A stretch of 64,000 nucleotides of DNA from Heloderma charlesbogerti. Lineage: Eukaryota; Chordata; Lepidosauria; Squamata; Helodermatidae. Each line of letters opens with the position of its first letter. Positions within the stretch are counted from its first letter, which is position 1. The position numbers were made by a program, and so were the translations under genes. The DNA lies in NCBI GenBank assembly GCA_026122225.1, contig JANEZZ010002357.1, forward strand, positions 372,001 through 436,000. Reading direction: 5' to 3'. Of this stretch, positions 23,695 through 33,801 are shown in pieces. The notes beneath the pieces are model-generated. The model saw only the letters and a program-made list of their open reading frames with translations, ran no database searches and was not told the DNA's origin.

Positions 23695-23960
23695 ATTTGA
23701 ATATTTTTAATGTCTATTTATTTTAGGGATTTATACTGTGCTCTTCAATATAATTCCCAGAGCGGCTTTCACAATTACAGAACACTTTAAAAACATTTAA
23801 AACACACCAAACTAAACTAATAGAAGCAGCATAAAAACATAACCCAAACAAGACCAAACTAAATCAAAAGGCGTAAGAAAAAAAGTCATTTCAGCTAGTG
23901 CTTAAACGACATTGAGTAGCGAGGCCTCTCACAACAGCCAGGAAGAGCATTCGCCCTTCC
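23695..23960 (-). mobile_element. L2-like LINE 3' tail
   Basis: Plus strand reads 'tatttattttagggatttatactgtgctcttcaatataattcccagagcggctttcacaattaca', the inverse of a GCGG...AATAAAT-type L2 3' end, then UTR-like A-rich sequence. Diverged. Confidence 0.5.
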
Positions 23961-24027
23961 CACACTGTTGGACTAGGTCTGGGGAGAACCAGGTTCAAAT
24001 CTCCACTCTGCCATGAAGCTCAGTAGG

Positions 24028-24824
24028 TGTCAGGCCTAGCCCCAGTGGCACTGTGGGCTCCATGGCTTTTGAGCCAGAATCTGATTCAGACTTGGAGCAG
24101 GATGATTGGGAACCCAGTTCGGTTGTGGGAAGCTCAGGGCCTGGGTGCTTAGCTCTGCCTAGTTCCCATCTGATTGCAGGCCGAAGGAGACGGAAACTCC
24201 CTATCAGCCGCAGCTACATGAGGTGGCCTTGAAGGAGGCCTCTGATTTACAGCCTGGGAATGAGAGAACCATGCAGGAGGATCACTCCGCAAGGGAGGGG
24301 GGCTCAGGGTGCCACCCAAGTTATGACACCAATTGAAAAGGGTGGAACAGAGATGCCCCCTCAGATGTAGTGATCATTTATGGACCATGTTCCCCTGTCA
24401 GAAGAGATCATCAGAAGGGGAGCTTTGGCAGCCCATCCCCTGTATTTAAGCCAGTGCTCAGGCTGAAGAGCCCTTGCTGAGAACAATGGCTTCTTAATTC
24501 CTCAGAATACTTTCTTGTCTGGACTTATCAGAAATCTTGAACTCTTGTCAGCCTTGAAATCTTGTATCATTAAGACTCTGAATTGCAATTTATTCCTGGT
24601 GCTCTGACTATGTATGAATGCTAGCCTTGGAACTGTCTCTTGAACAGAGCGATGTGCCGATAGCCTCTGCCTGGGCTGATTTATTGGGGATTATAAACTC
24701 TGAAGCTCTGCCATGAGCTCTGGAAAGTTGATATGTATAACCTGATCGACTGCAATAAAGAGCTTCATTGTTATCTGTGATCTGTGTTGATTTGCCAGAT
24801 AGTGTCAGAAAGTCGGGCCTGACA
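24028..24824 (+). mobile_element. Solo LTR, 797 bp, inserted in a SINE
   Basis: The insertion begins TGTCAGGCC and ends GGCCTGACA, giving 5'-TG...CA-3' ends with a 9-bp inverse repeat. Inside are a TATA-like TGTATTTAAG at 24441-24450 and a polyadenylation signal AATAAA at 24754-24759 about 65 bp before the end, the usual LTR order U3-R-U5. Flanking 5-mers are GTAGG and CCAGG (three of five matching), consistent with an old 5-bp target duplication. No internal region or second LTR is present, so this is a solo LTR left by recombination. Whether it is Ty3/Gypsy-like or retroviral cannot be settled here. Confidence 0.78.
24062..24232 (+). other. 56-codon open frame inside the solo LTR
   Basis: From ATG at 24062 the frame reads an acidic segment (EPESDSDLEQDDWEP), a Ser/Gly/Leu linker and a basic stretch (GRRRRKL) before TGA at 24230. 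A similar acidic-then-basic order occurs at 59097-59483. It might be the 3' end of an internal-region gene overlapping the LTR, or coincidence. No function is claimed. Confidence 0.35.
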
Positions 24825-25150
24825 CCAGGTGACCTTGGAGCAGCCACTGTCTCTCAGGCTAAACCTATCTCACAGAGTTGTTGTGGGGATAAAATGGGGG
24901 AGAACCTTGGAGGAAAAGCAAGACATAAATGAAATAACTAAATGAATGTCTTTCAAACAGCCAGTTATGATGTGCAGATGTCTGTCCCAAGAGCTTTAAA
25001 TGCAATACAAAACAAAGGTGAGTTAGTTCTGAGCTTGGTTTTATTTTATTTTTAAAGACAGAAGACTTGCATTTCTCTGCTGTAAATATCTAATGGCTAT
25101 TTTTAATATCAGTAGCAAGATGCGATGAAAATATTGCTACTTTGACGTTT

Positions 25151-25566
25151 GGGGCTGGTTCAGATGTATCACTAAACCACAATTTAGCATTATGTACATG
25201 AGCCACAGGCCTATGTGCTCTTCCCTCTTCCTCTATGGTGCACCAGGGGGAGGAGATTGGAAGCATCTGCTTTCCATTTTAAAATAACTATAGTTTGGTG
25301 TTACATCCAAACTCTGGAAACTCTGATTAGTTTAAACTCTAGTTAGTGAACAAGCCAGGATCATAAAAGAGGTAGTTGTTTGAACTAACTAGAATTCTCC
25401 AGTTTGGACATAATGGGGAACTCTATAGTTGTGAAACTATAAGGAAGTGAAAACTTCCTCCTCTGGCATTTGAAAAAGAAGGGAAGGTTTGAATGCGAGC
25501 GTGAGGATTACTGTGACTTGTGCAAATAATGCTAAAGTACAGTGTAGCATTTTGACTGAACTAGCC
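25151..25566. mobile_element. MITE with ~50-bp inverted termini
   Basis: Left end GGGCTGGTTCAG...TTTAGCATTATGTACATGAG matches the inverse of the right end (GGGCTAGTTCAG...TTTAGCATTATTTGCACAAG). A second, inner inverse pair (actctagttagt/actaactagaattc) surrounds the centre. No coding. Target duplication not resolved, so superfamily is only presumed to be hAT. Confidence 0.62.
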
Positions 25567-26254
25567 CTGTGTGCTTTTGGCTAAAGGTTTGATTTGGTCG
25601 AGAAATTTAAATTGACTGCTTAGGCCTTGTTTCCGTATTATATGCCCACAGGAACTGACTGAAGTTTGGTGCAAACTATAGCATTGAGGTTTACATGCAG
25701 GGCAGTATCCATTGCAGCTGCTCTGCTTATGCAATAGACATATTGCTACTGTAAGTGATCTCTAGAGATTGACACCAATAGTGTAAACTGGCACAGGTGT
25801 CTGCAGAAAACCCAGCATGCCAGCTTATACTGTTGGCATTGCACCAGAGGTCACATATGCTAGCAATACGTCGACTGCGTAAGCAGAGCGGCAGCTTTGG
25901 ATACTGCCCCGTGGCTTTTATTTTCAACGGGGCTACACTGGACATACAAAAATAATAATGCTTTTTCCACAAGGTCAGCTGGTATGAGAAGTAATTTCTC
26001 CCCAATACCTGAAAATGATCTGTTTTCCCCTAGGCACTTATCTGTCACAATTACATCAATTTGGTCTAAAATCGATACTTATGGCTCAGTGAGCTACATG
26101 CAGAAGAACGTAATTGAGTTCCTGCTTCAGCTTGAAAAAAGAGAGAGATGACAAAGTGAGGAAGGCATGACAGAGGGCAATAACATTATGAACAGTGTGG
26201 AAAAAGTGATTTTTTTTCTCCCTCTCATGTAATATTTAGAACTTAGGCCCTCTC
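25567..26254. other. Unassigned stretch
   Basis: Nothing recognised. Confidence 0.3.
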
Positions 26255-26710
26255 AGTGAAGCTGATCAGCAGTAGTGGGTTCGGACTGATAATGGGAAGC
26301 ACGTCTTCACACAATGTGGAGTCAAATTATGGAATTCATTAATGGAGGCCACAGTATGGTTTTGAAAAAATACTGAACACATTTTGTGGAGGGCATGTCT
26401 TTCAGCTATCAGCCACAATAGCCAAACAGGACTGCCAGGTACAGAGGCAGTACCCCTCTTGATATGCCACTGGCACTGCTGAGGAGGGCAGGCTTTTTTC
26501 CACCTTTTGCCTCCCCAGCCTTGCCTGCCTGCTTGGGAAAGATACAAATACCAGCAGACCTGGGCACTTCATTGTCATTCACCTCAGTACACCCCAGCAA
26601 CCAGTATCGGGCAGCAGCTGGGAGAACAGCGGCGCAATCGCGCACATGCAAATCATTTCGCACCCAATCCTTCTTAGCTGTTGCGCTGAGAGCCGGCGCT
26701 CTCCATTGTA
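26255..26710 (+). mobile_element. CR1/L2-like LINE 3' end
   Basis: 'gggttcggactgataatgggaagcacgtcttcacacaatgtggagtcaaattatggaattcatt' is a diverged DNA version of the C-terminal block seen on the opposite strand at 9750-9944. It is followed by UTR words such as 'cagaggcagtacccctct' and 'agtacaccccagcaaccagtatc'. No open frame remains. Confidence 0.55.
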
Positions 26711-26919
26711 TACTGTAATTTTAACATGTGCCTGGGAAATTCACTGTATAATCTGCAGGGTGTGTGTTCCCCTATTTGTGTGCTCATGAGTAGGGGGAGG
26801 TATGGCATTGCAGGATAAACAGGCCAGTTGAGGAGAAGAGGGGCTAGATTCCTTCCATCTACCCCTCTTCCAGTTCTTCCTCCAACCAGATGGTCCCTGG
26901 TTGCCTTCCCAGCTTTCCC
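26711..26919. other. Unassigned stretch
   Basis: No feature recognised. Confidence 0.3.
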
Positions 26920-28130
26920 CCAGGTCTGGTGGTGCTGTTGCTGAATGACAGGTCAGTCCAAAATGGATGAGAGGTCTGACCTGGCATGTATTACTGAGCC
27001 CTGAGTGGGGGCCTGGCAGGGGTTAGTTTCTCCCAGCTGAGGGTACTTGGGGTCGAGGAGGAGGGGTTGCTGTGGTCTATAGGAATTCTATCTCCTTCTC
27101 TAGGATTCCTGCCTGTTCAAGTGCCAATCATGCATTTTTGTGCCTTGTGTTTGGTACCCAAGACACACTAAGGATTCTGCTGGTATACCACCCACCCTGT
27201 CGACCCTCAGACTTCCTGCCTGAGCTGACAGAGGTGGTCTTGAATACAGCAGAATGATGGTTCTGGAAGTTTTCAACTTCCATGCTGAGGCTGCCAGATC
27301 TGCGGCAGCTCAGGTCTTCATGGCTGCCATGACGACCATGGGGCTGTCACAACATGTCATCGGCCCAAAACATGTAAAGAGGACACAGGCTTGATTTGGA
27401 TGTCTCGACTGGGCAAAAGTGGGGGGAATTAACACCTATCCTATTATCATGGTCAGATCACTTCCTATTGAAGTTTAGACTCTCAGCGGCCTCCCCCCTT
27501 TGCAAGGGTGGGACACCTATCAAAATGGTCCACCCACAGATGGATTCCAATGAATTCCAGAGGGCTTTGGGGGAGTTTCCTGCTGGTATGACTGGTGCTC
27601 CTGCCTTAATCCGCTCTGTGGAATGCAGAGATGACTCAGGCGGCTGACATGATCACATCCAAGTGCCCTCCCCCCTGGGCAGAGCCCGTGCAGCTTCTTG
27701 GTATGCACCTGAGCTGAGGACAATGAAGCAAAAGGGAAGATGGCTAGAACGCGAAGGAAAGCATGTGCCAAGTCTGACCAAACACAGGTTAGAGCTCCTG
27801 ATTGAGCCTACTCTGTGGCGGTGAGGGTGGCAAAAAGGGACTTCTTTTCCACTACCACTGCATCTTCTCAGTGTTTTCCAGTGGAACTTTTCCGAGTGGT
27901 CCATTGTCTCCTCGGATCTGGGCAGGGAGAGAGATGGTGGAGCCCTCAGTAGCACGCTGGGACAAGTTTTGCATTACAATTTGAAGATAAAGTCACTCAA
28001 ATCCATAGTGACTTGGACACCACAGTTAATGCAGTGTCCAGGGCACCATGTGGTTTAGGTTTATTGGATGAGTTCCAGTTGTTAAGGCCCAAGGATGTGG
28101 ACAAGATGCACAGTGGGGGTGGACTGGAAT
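26920..28130 (+). mobile_element. Degenerate L2/CR1-group LINE: endonuclease and linker region
   Basis: Conceptual pieces correspond to the family at 5220-7850: an endonuclease region ('ctggtataccacccaccctg', then 'tttcaacttccatgctgaggc', equivalent to the GDFNVHAE-type box), 'tggtcagatcacttcctatt' (SDH box), 'aaaatggtccaccca' (the MVHP motif) and 'ttaaggcccaaggatgtggacaag' (before the RT). Stops and frameshifts are scattered through it. It extends further 5' into the endonuclease than the minus-strand copy does and stops before the RT core, so the two pieces are complementary in coverage. Confidence 0.7.
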
Positions 28131-28754
28131 AGGACATACTCTCCAAATATGCAAGGCTGTCCAAATTTTCTCCTCCTCCTCCCCCTGCCCCCAATAATTT
28201 AATTTAAATGCTCAAAGCTTGTGCAAGAAGAGTACTTGGGATAACTGTATTCTAAGACTGAAAGCTGTGCATCCAAATAACTGCACTTGTGGAAAATAGC
28301 AGGCATAAAAGAGGATGTAGAGGCTGGGAAGGAGAAGAAAAAAGTCAGTAACCACCCCCACATTCTAGGTGTCTTGATAACTGCATAAAGACTAAATTAG
28401 TGGATGAATGATTGGTCAAGTAAGCATCATCTAAAGTCTCTTCTTCCCCCTAAAGCAGCTGGCCCTAACAACTACCTGAAACTAAATTCTGAGCCAGGAT
28501 CATGGTCTGTGGCAAGCAGTTTGATTCTGTCCCTCTTGGTGTTAATTTGGATAACAGTTTGAGACTACAGGACACAAAGCCAAAACCGCACAGTTTTCTT
28601 TTGCTGGTGAGGAATGTTTCCTTTCTCCTTATCCAAAGGGTGAAAGCAGTGTATACGCAATTGGATGAGTACAGATCTCCATTCAGAAATGGAAAGCATG
28701 AATTCTGTTGTGTGTGTTTTTAATGGCAGCTTGGAATTGGAGGAGAAAGTCGGC
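28131..28754. other. Unassigned stretch
   Basis: No feature recognised before the palindromic element. Confidence 0.3.
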
Positions 28755-28762
28755 GTTAGAAG

Positions 28763-29673
28763 TAGGGATGTACGAAAGTCACTTACCTTTTCGCAGCTTG
28801 GCTTCACGGTGGGGGGGAGGTGCTTCGCTTTCCCCCCCGAAGTTCTGGCGAAGGGGGGGAGGCTTCCTGCCTCGCCCGGCCGAAATTCAGGCCGGGGAGA
28901 AGCGCCCCGTCTCCCCGGCCGCAAAACAAAAAGTTAAAAAAAAAAAAAGACCCCGTGATAGGCTACGTGACAATTTACGTAGCCTATCACGGCTAGATTT
29001 CCAAAGTCAGCCGTGATAGGCTACGTAAATCATCACGTAGCCTATCACAGGTGACTTTGGAAAAGGAAAAAAAAAAGCGCATACGCAAATGGCGGCGGCC
29101 CATGGGCGCCGCCATTTGCGTTCCTTATTTTGGCACGTCTAGTCTACGTAAAGATTTACGTAGACTATGGAGAAAATAAGGGCAACGCAAATAGCGTGCC
29201 CTTATTTTCACCGTAGTCTACGTAAATCTTTACGTAGACCAGACGTGCCAAAATAAGGAACGCAAATGGCGGCGCCCCATGGGCACCGCCATTTGCATAC
29301 GCGCTTTTTTTTTTTCTTTCAAAGTCACCTGTGATAGGCTACGTAACGATTAACGTAGCCTATCACGGCTGACTTTGCAAATCTAGCCGTGATAGGCTGC
29401 GTAAATCATTATGTAGCCTATCATGGGGTTGTTGTTTTTTTTACTTCAGCTGTAATGGTGGCGGCGGCAGCCGGTCAAAAGACCAGCTGCCGCCCCCGCC
29501 CCCGCTGAAAGCCCGCCGAACTGCCACCGGGACCCGCCGCCGGGAGGGACATTTGGCTACGGTAAGTCCCATCCCGGGGGGGTGGCGGAGAATTTCACCG
29601 CCGATTTCGGGGGGCTGAATGCGTTGGCGCTCAGCCCCCCAAAGATTCGGGGAGAAATTCTCCGCCATCCCTA
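28763..29673. mobile_element. 911-bp palindromic hAT-type element with perfect 8-bp target duplication
   Basis: The element begins TAGGGATGTACGAA and ends CGCCATCCCTA; the outer 8 bp are exact inverse repeats. The 8-mer GTTAGAAG stands immediately outside both ends (28755-28762 and 29674-29681), so the boundaries are firm and the length of the duplication indicates hAT. Two GC-rich flanks (28763-28933 and 29449-29673, with G and C runs and further small hairpins) surround a giant nested palindrome. There is no transposase coding. The same TAGGGATG end occurs at 2673, 39392, 41996 and 59005 with different interiors. Confidence 0.88.
28953..29428. repeat. Nested palindrome: nine hairpins within one ~475-bp inverted repeat
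   Basis: The two halves are inverse complements around a centre near 29190. Each half contains the same sub-palindromes in mirror order: A (28954-28991), B (29012-29051), C (29084-29120), D (29141-29166), E at the centre (29172-29209), then D' (29213-29240), C' (29261-29297), B' (29330-29368) and A' (29387-29428). A and B are variants of GTGATAGGCTACGT folded on its inverse. C is built on CGCAAATGGCGGCG, D on GTCTACGTAAAGATTTACGT, and E on GAAAATAAGGGCA. Spacers such as 'ttccttattttggcacgtct' are also mirrored. Confidence 0.93.
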
Positions 29674-29681
29674 GTTAGAAG

Positions 29682-30619
29682 GACACTGGCTCAGCAGTAC
29701 AGGAATAAGGGGTTTGCATCACCACTGTCAGTTATGTCTGACAATTCACCCAGAGGCTGGTTGCACAGAAAAGGGAAAGATCCTACATGGCTTGTTAATC
29801 CAGGGCTGCAATTCCATGGGCTGTAATCATGGAGGAGAACAGATTGGTCCGAAACAGACGTTTCATTGAGACCGATAATTGGTTCTCACTCAATAAAAAA
29901 GATGCCAGGTTTTACATCAGCAACTTCTGTGTTTGGGATCCTGACAATGTTGAAAATGCGGAAACTGAATGAAGCACTGCATTTTTAACACACACATGCA
30001 AACCCAGGCAAGCATAATACATCTTCTAAATAATCCCTGAAAAACAGCAGAGAGAAAAAGAGTGAGAGGGAGGGAGGGAGAGAGTATAGGCAGGTATTTT
30101 TCTCTGACCAGGGAGATTAATGAGCTGTAGTTCTGTAACCTTTGCACAACACTGATGCATAACAATGTAACTGAGAACTGGAAAAGCTTCCGGACCTTCT
30201 CGGGGACTGGTGTCACATTTCTTGCTCTTCCATGTCAGGTGGTCCAATGTTGCACTACGCATGTTCTTGTATAATACTTGGACATAATACTTGTATAATA
30301 CTCTTTGCTCAATGGACTGTACCAAGCAGCTTTGTTCACAATGATAGCCTTCTTGAGGGACAGCCACCACACATCTGGGTCTCCCCACATTGTACCCTCA
30401 TGTCAGTGTGCAGCCTTAATGCCACCAGTAGGCCTTTTCTTTACTTCTCTTCTCTCACCAGGGAGATGCAAGGATCTAGGCCTTACCTTCATCACTCGTT
30501 TCATTGTTCCCCCACATCCTAAAACTCCTCCAAATCCTAAAGCTGCACCAAGTGTCCTCTTTATTGCTTCTGAACTCATTGGGCAGTATCCAGGGCCAGC
30601 AATCCAACACCTTTAAACA
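29682..30619. other. Unassigned stretch
   Basis: No element recognised in about 940 bp; a short GA-rich run lies at 30050-30085. Confidence 0.35.
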
Positions 30620-30830
30620 CATTGCGCTAGCAGGAAGGGCCAGTAGCACAACTGGAAACTAGTGCTTGCTGGCACAGTCCATGAAACTAGCCCAAACTAC
30701 CACTTCTAGGAAGCGACAGATCAATGGAGCTCCCTTCCATGAGCCCCATTGACTTGCCCCATTCTGGAAGTGATCATTTTGGCTAGCTTCCAGTTGTGCT
30801 AGCCTGCACTAGCTTCCTGTTGTGCTACTG
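30620..30830. mobile_element. MITE-like inverted repeat
   Basis: 'gtagcacaactggaaactag' near 30651 is mirrored by 'ctagcttccagttgtgctag' near 30783-30802. Related half-words ('gcactagcttcctgttgtgctac') repeat just downstream, suggesting compound arms. No target duplication identified. Confidence 0.55.
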
Positions 30831-31129
30831 GTACTCCCATGTCCTGCCAGCCCCTGCAGAGGTCTCCACGGTAGCTCCCTCTATGAGACTGGAACTCTGA
30901 CCTCATAGAGGGGGGCAAATGGGCACACTGGGGGTGTGCCAGTGGGTGGGGAGAGAGTGGCCAAGGATCTGAGGGATCCTAAGCCCTTCCAGCTCCCAAC
31001 CATGGCAAAAAAATGCCTCTGCCATTCCTTCCACCCTGCTGGCAAGGGCCTGGAAGGACTTTTGGACAGGACAGAACCTCCAAGATTGGACTGTTCTGTT
31101 ATTAGGGCTCCTTGCCCTTAGAATTGTGC

Positions 31130-31222
31130 TCTAAGGCTGCAGTCCTACACCCACTTACCTGGAAGTATGCCTGACTGAGGTCAATGGAACTTACTTATGG
31201 GTAGAATAGGATTGCACTGTAT
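31130..31222. mobile_element. MITE-like repeat, 'GGATTGCA' family
   Basis: 'aaggctgcagtcctacacccacttacctggaagta' is mirrored by 'aacttacttatgggtagaataggattgcactg'. A shorter related piece ('agaagtaagccccattgacttcaatgg') is at 31861-31890. Confidence 0.6.
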
Positions 31223-31229
31223 TCAGATG

Positions 31230-31790
31230 GGTGACATGAATGTATTACAAACTTTTGGTGAAGTACTAGTATAGCTACTACAAACTACAAGGAATGAAAT
31301 ATTGTCTAGAAATATATTATCAGAAATAGGACAGATGATCCTATTTCTTTTCATAATACCTAAAGAGGGAAATATCTAACATTTGCAATGCCTAACACTT
31401 TTACAACCATTTCAGCAAAGCATCTGAATAAGGTTTTCCTTTTACGGTTTAAAATGCACAGCAGTAACCCATCTGCCACACCACACACTTGGAAATGAGA
31501 GCCTTAAATGCCTCTGGGAAATAGCTCCATATGATGATGCACTGTTGTTCCCAAGGACATTTTATTGTGGGGGCAGGAGGAGAGAGATGGCTGCCCATAT
31601 GGCAATATGAGACAGCAGAATTGACATTGATTAACACAACAGAGTGAGCCAGTTCCATTGGTCTGACCAGCCCTCCATATTTTTTTTAAATACTAAATTC
31701 AAAATATACATTCACCTACAACTCAAAATGTATCTCTTTGATATTTGGGAACTGTGCATTTGTATGTCTGATTGCAGCACTACATCCTAT
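31230..31790. other. Unassigned stretch
   Basis: No feature recognised. Confidence 0.3.
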
Positions 31791-31792
31791 TC

Positions 31793-31853
31793 CCTGGTCA
31801 GTGTAGAGAGTGATGAACCAATGGTCTGACTGGCTATAAGGCAACTTCCTATG
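31793..31853 (+). mobile_element. 3' end of a tRNA-derived SINE
   Basis: 'ggtcagtgtagagagtgatgaaccaatggtctgactggctataaggcaacttcctatg' matches the body end of the SINE at 38196-38396. The tRNA-like head is missing. Confidence 0.65.
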
Positions 31854-31934
31854 TCTTCTCAGAAGTAAGCCCCATTGACTTCAATGGAGCTGAATCGCAG
31901 ATATGTAAATACAGAATTACAACCTTAAGTCAGT

Positions 31935-32775
31935 GCCCCCACCACTCCCAAAGATACGACTGCAATAGAAGCTCCAATACACACCAGCAACCTATATACT
32001 CAATAAGAATGTAAATACAGTATGTAGGCTGTTAGAAGGTTGCTATTTTTCCATGCCTGTGTTTAATAAACCCAATGATCATGACACACTTCAGATTAGA
32101 GGAAGCCTAAGGTATCATTTTAGACTAATCTTGGGTGGGCAGGCAGACTACAGCAACACATATTATGCAAAAGCCTGCATAGCTTTAGCATTTTTGACAA
32201 ATCCTATGCACAATGTAATCCGGAATTTGCTAAGTTCTGCATGACTCTCAGTAGAGTATTTAGACATTCTGTATCACAGCTCTTCTTTCAGGTGGATTTG
32301 ATAAGGGGCTGCTAACATATGTATTGCACTTTGAGATGCTCAGCAGAAATTCCTGACATCCAGGGATGCTTGGCATAGAGCGTGAAGCTGGCCTTGTTAC
32401 TTAAATGTCATGTTGGACTAATGGGTTAGTTAAGAAATGAGCTTGTTAATAGCTCTCAGTCTCCAAAAATAGCTTTTGTACATTGCAACTATTGGTGATT
32501 AGTGGCCATAATAGTTTTAGCCATTTAAAAAGGGCATTTTACTACATTATACAGTGTAGAAAAAAGGCTGTTTACATTATCTAATGTCTTCAAACATTCC
32601 TTTAAAAGGTCAGAAAATCTTTCCTGGCTAAAATACACAAGAGGAAAGCACTTGGATAACATTTGCCTTTTCCTAGACTCCCTTTTCAAGAATGCTTTGA
32701 TGAAATGGTAAGGGGTAGGAGGATAGGCTAGCACAATTACACTTGAATGTCCACCTCTCACATCAGATGGGATGG
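31935..32775. other. Unassigned AT-rich stretch
   Basis: No element or exon recognised. Confidence 0.35.
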
Positions 32776-32862
32776 TCACAGAATCATAGAATAGTAGGGT
32801 TGGAAGGGGCCTATAAGACCGTCGAGTCCAACCCCTTTGGTCAGTCTGCCCAAAGGCCAACC
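32776..32862 (-). mobile_element. CR1 LINE 3' terminus
   Basis: Plus strand 'agaatcatagaatagtagggttggaaggggcctataagaccgtcgagtccaacccc' is the inverse of the classic CR1 3' end, which finishes in ATTCTATGATTCT repeats. Only about 85 bp remain. Confidence 0.9.
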
Positions 32863-32895
32863 TGGTGATTCAAGACATATCAGTGAATGGTTACA

Positions 32896-33036
32896 ACAGC
32901 CTTCCCCAACCTGGTACCCTCCAGATGACTTGGGTGTCAACTCCCATCAGCCAGCATGACCAAGGGGTGGGAATACTGGGAACTGTAGTCCAAAACGTCT
33001 GCAGGGAACCAAGTTGGGGAAGTGTGGGTTACAGGA
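32896..33036. mobile_element. Palindromic MITE-like repeat, 'CCAGATGTTTT' family
   Basis: 'ccttccccaacctggtaccctccagatgacttgggtgtcaactcccatcag' is mirrored by 'aactgtagtccaaaacgtctgcagggaaccaagttggggaag'. This copy shows longer outer arms (CCCCAACCTGG / CCAAGTTGGGG) than the others, so it probably gives the real family termini. Confidence 0.7.
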
Positions 33037-33244
33037 CTGAACACAGGCATAGCCGATATGCCACAGTGTAGGCATTTATCAAAAGAATAAAGGTGTTTTG
33101 GATCCCTCCTCTTTCCAAGTGTTCTCTGTAAAATATAAATGGATTCAATGGTGGACATCTTGCTGGTATATAAATTACGGCTAAGCAAAAGCTCCTTGCT
33201 GCATTTTGTGTTTATAAATGTTGAGAACAATATCCCATTTCATA

Positions 33245-33515
33245 GGTTTGCAACTCACTGGCTACATTTGTCTGTTTGTCCATGGCTTCATAAACCATCA
33301 GATCCTAGTTATTATCCTGGTTTGTTAACCAACATTACACCAGAATTCCCCATTTTGAACTTAAGGCTGAACTCTGGTTGAATGCAAACTAGAATCTTCA
33401 TGCCAAATCTGAAGAACGATGGGAGAAGGGAGGAGATAGGGAAGTGCCGTGTCACCATGGCACTTCTCCACAGCTGCTTAAACCATGGATGGACATCCAA
33501 ATGTGATCATTTTGA
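33245..33515. mobile_element. MITE-like repeat related to 21480-21670
   Basis: 'cataaaccatcagatcctagttattatcctggtttgttaacc' and 'gcttaaaccatggatggacatccaaatg' bracket an interior shared with 21540-21660. Termini and target duplication unclear. Confidence 0.45.
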
Positions 33516-33530
33516 ACACATTTATATTAA

Positions 33531-33797
33531 CTAGGTTTACATGATCACCGTAGCCCACCATAGCTTATTTAAGCCATGGTGGGCTGCAGTGCATGCTGGT
33601 GGCTATTTTGAATATTCAATTCTATTTTGAATATTCAATTGCCATAGTTTGCTGTGTCATCTGAACCTGGGCAGCAACCTGATGGAGGGGGAAACAATCC
33701 TCAAATAACCCTACAATAGACCATGAGTTATTTCAGGGTTGTTTCCTGTTCCAACAACCCCTGCCCATGGTGGGCTGTGGTGACCATGCAAACCCAG
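33531..33797. mobile_element. MITE with ~33-bp inverted termini
   Basis: Left end CTAGGTTTACATGATCACCG and right end, inverted, CTGGGTTTGCATGGTCACCA match at most positions and continue into AGCCCACCAT on both sides. A direct repeat 'ctattttgaatattcaatt' lies inside (33607-33641). It is 267 bp with no coding capacity. Flanking 8-mers do not match, so superfamily is unproven. Confidence 0.72.
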
Positions 33798-33801
33798 TTT
33801 T

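Larger units (their letters stand above)
23964..24955 (+). mobile_element. tRNA-derived SINE with L2-like tail, split by an LTR
   Basis: The left part (23964-24027) contains a B-box-like 'ggttcaaatctccactctgccatgaagctcagtagg'. The right part (24825-24955) resumes with 'aggtgaccttggagcag', 'ctcacagagttgttgtggggataaaatggggg' and a tail 'gaggaaaagcaagacataaatgaaataa'. Joined, the two follow the order seen in the minus-strand SINE at 56945-57236. The A-box region is missing or eroded. The intervening 797 bp is an LTR. Confidence 0.75.

Noticed and set aside
28565..29016. Overlapping frames in the GC-rich flank of the palindromic element
   Set aside because: They arise from G/C runs and hairpin sequence, cross the element boundary, and show no domain.
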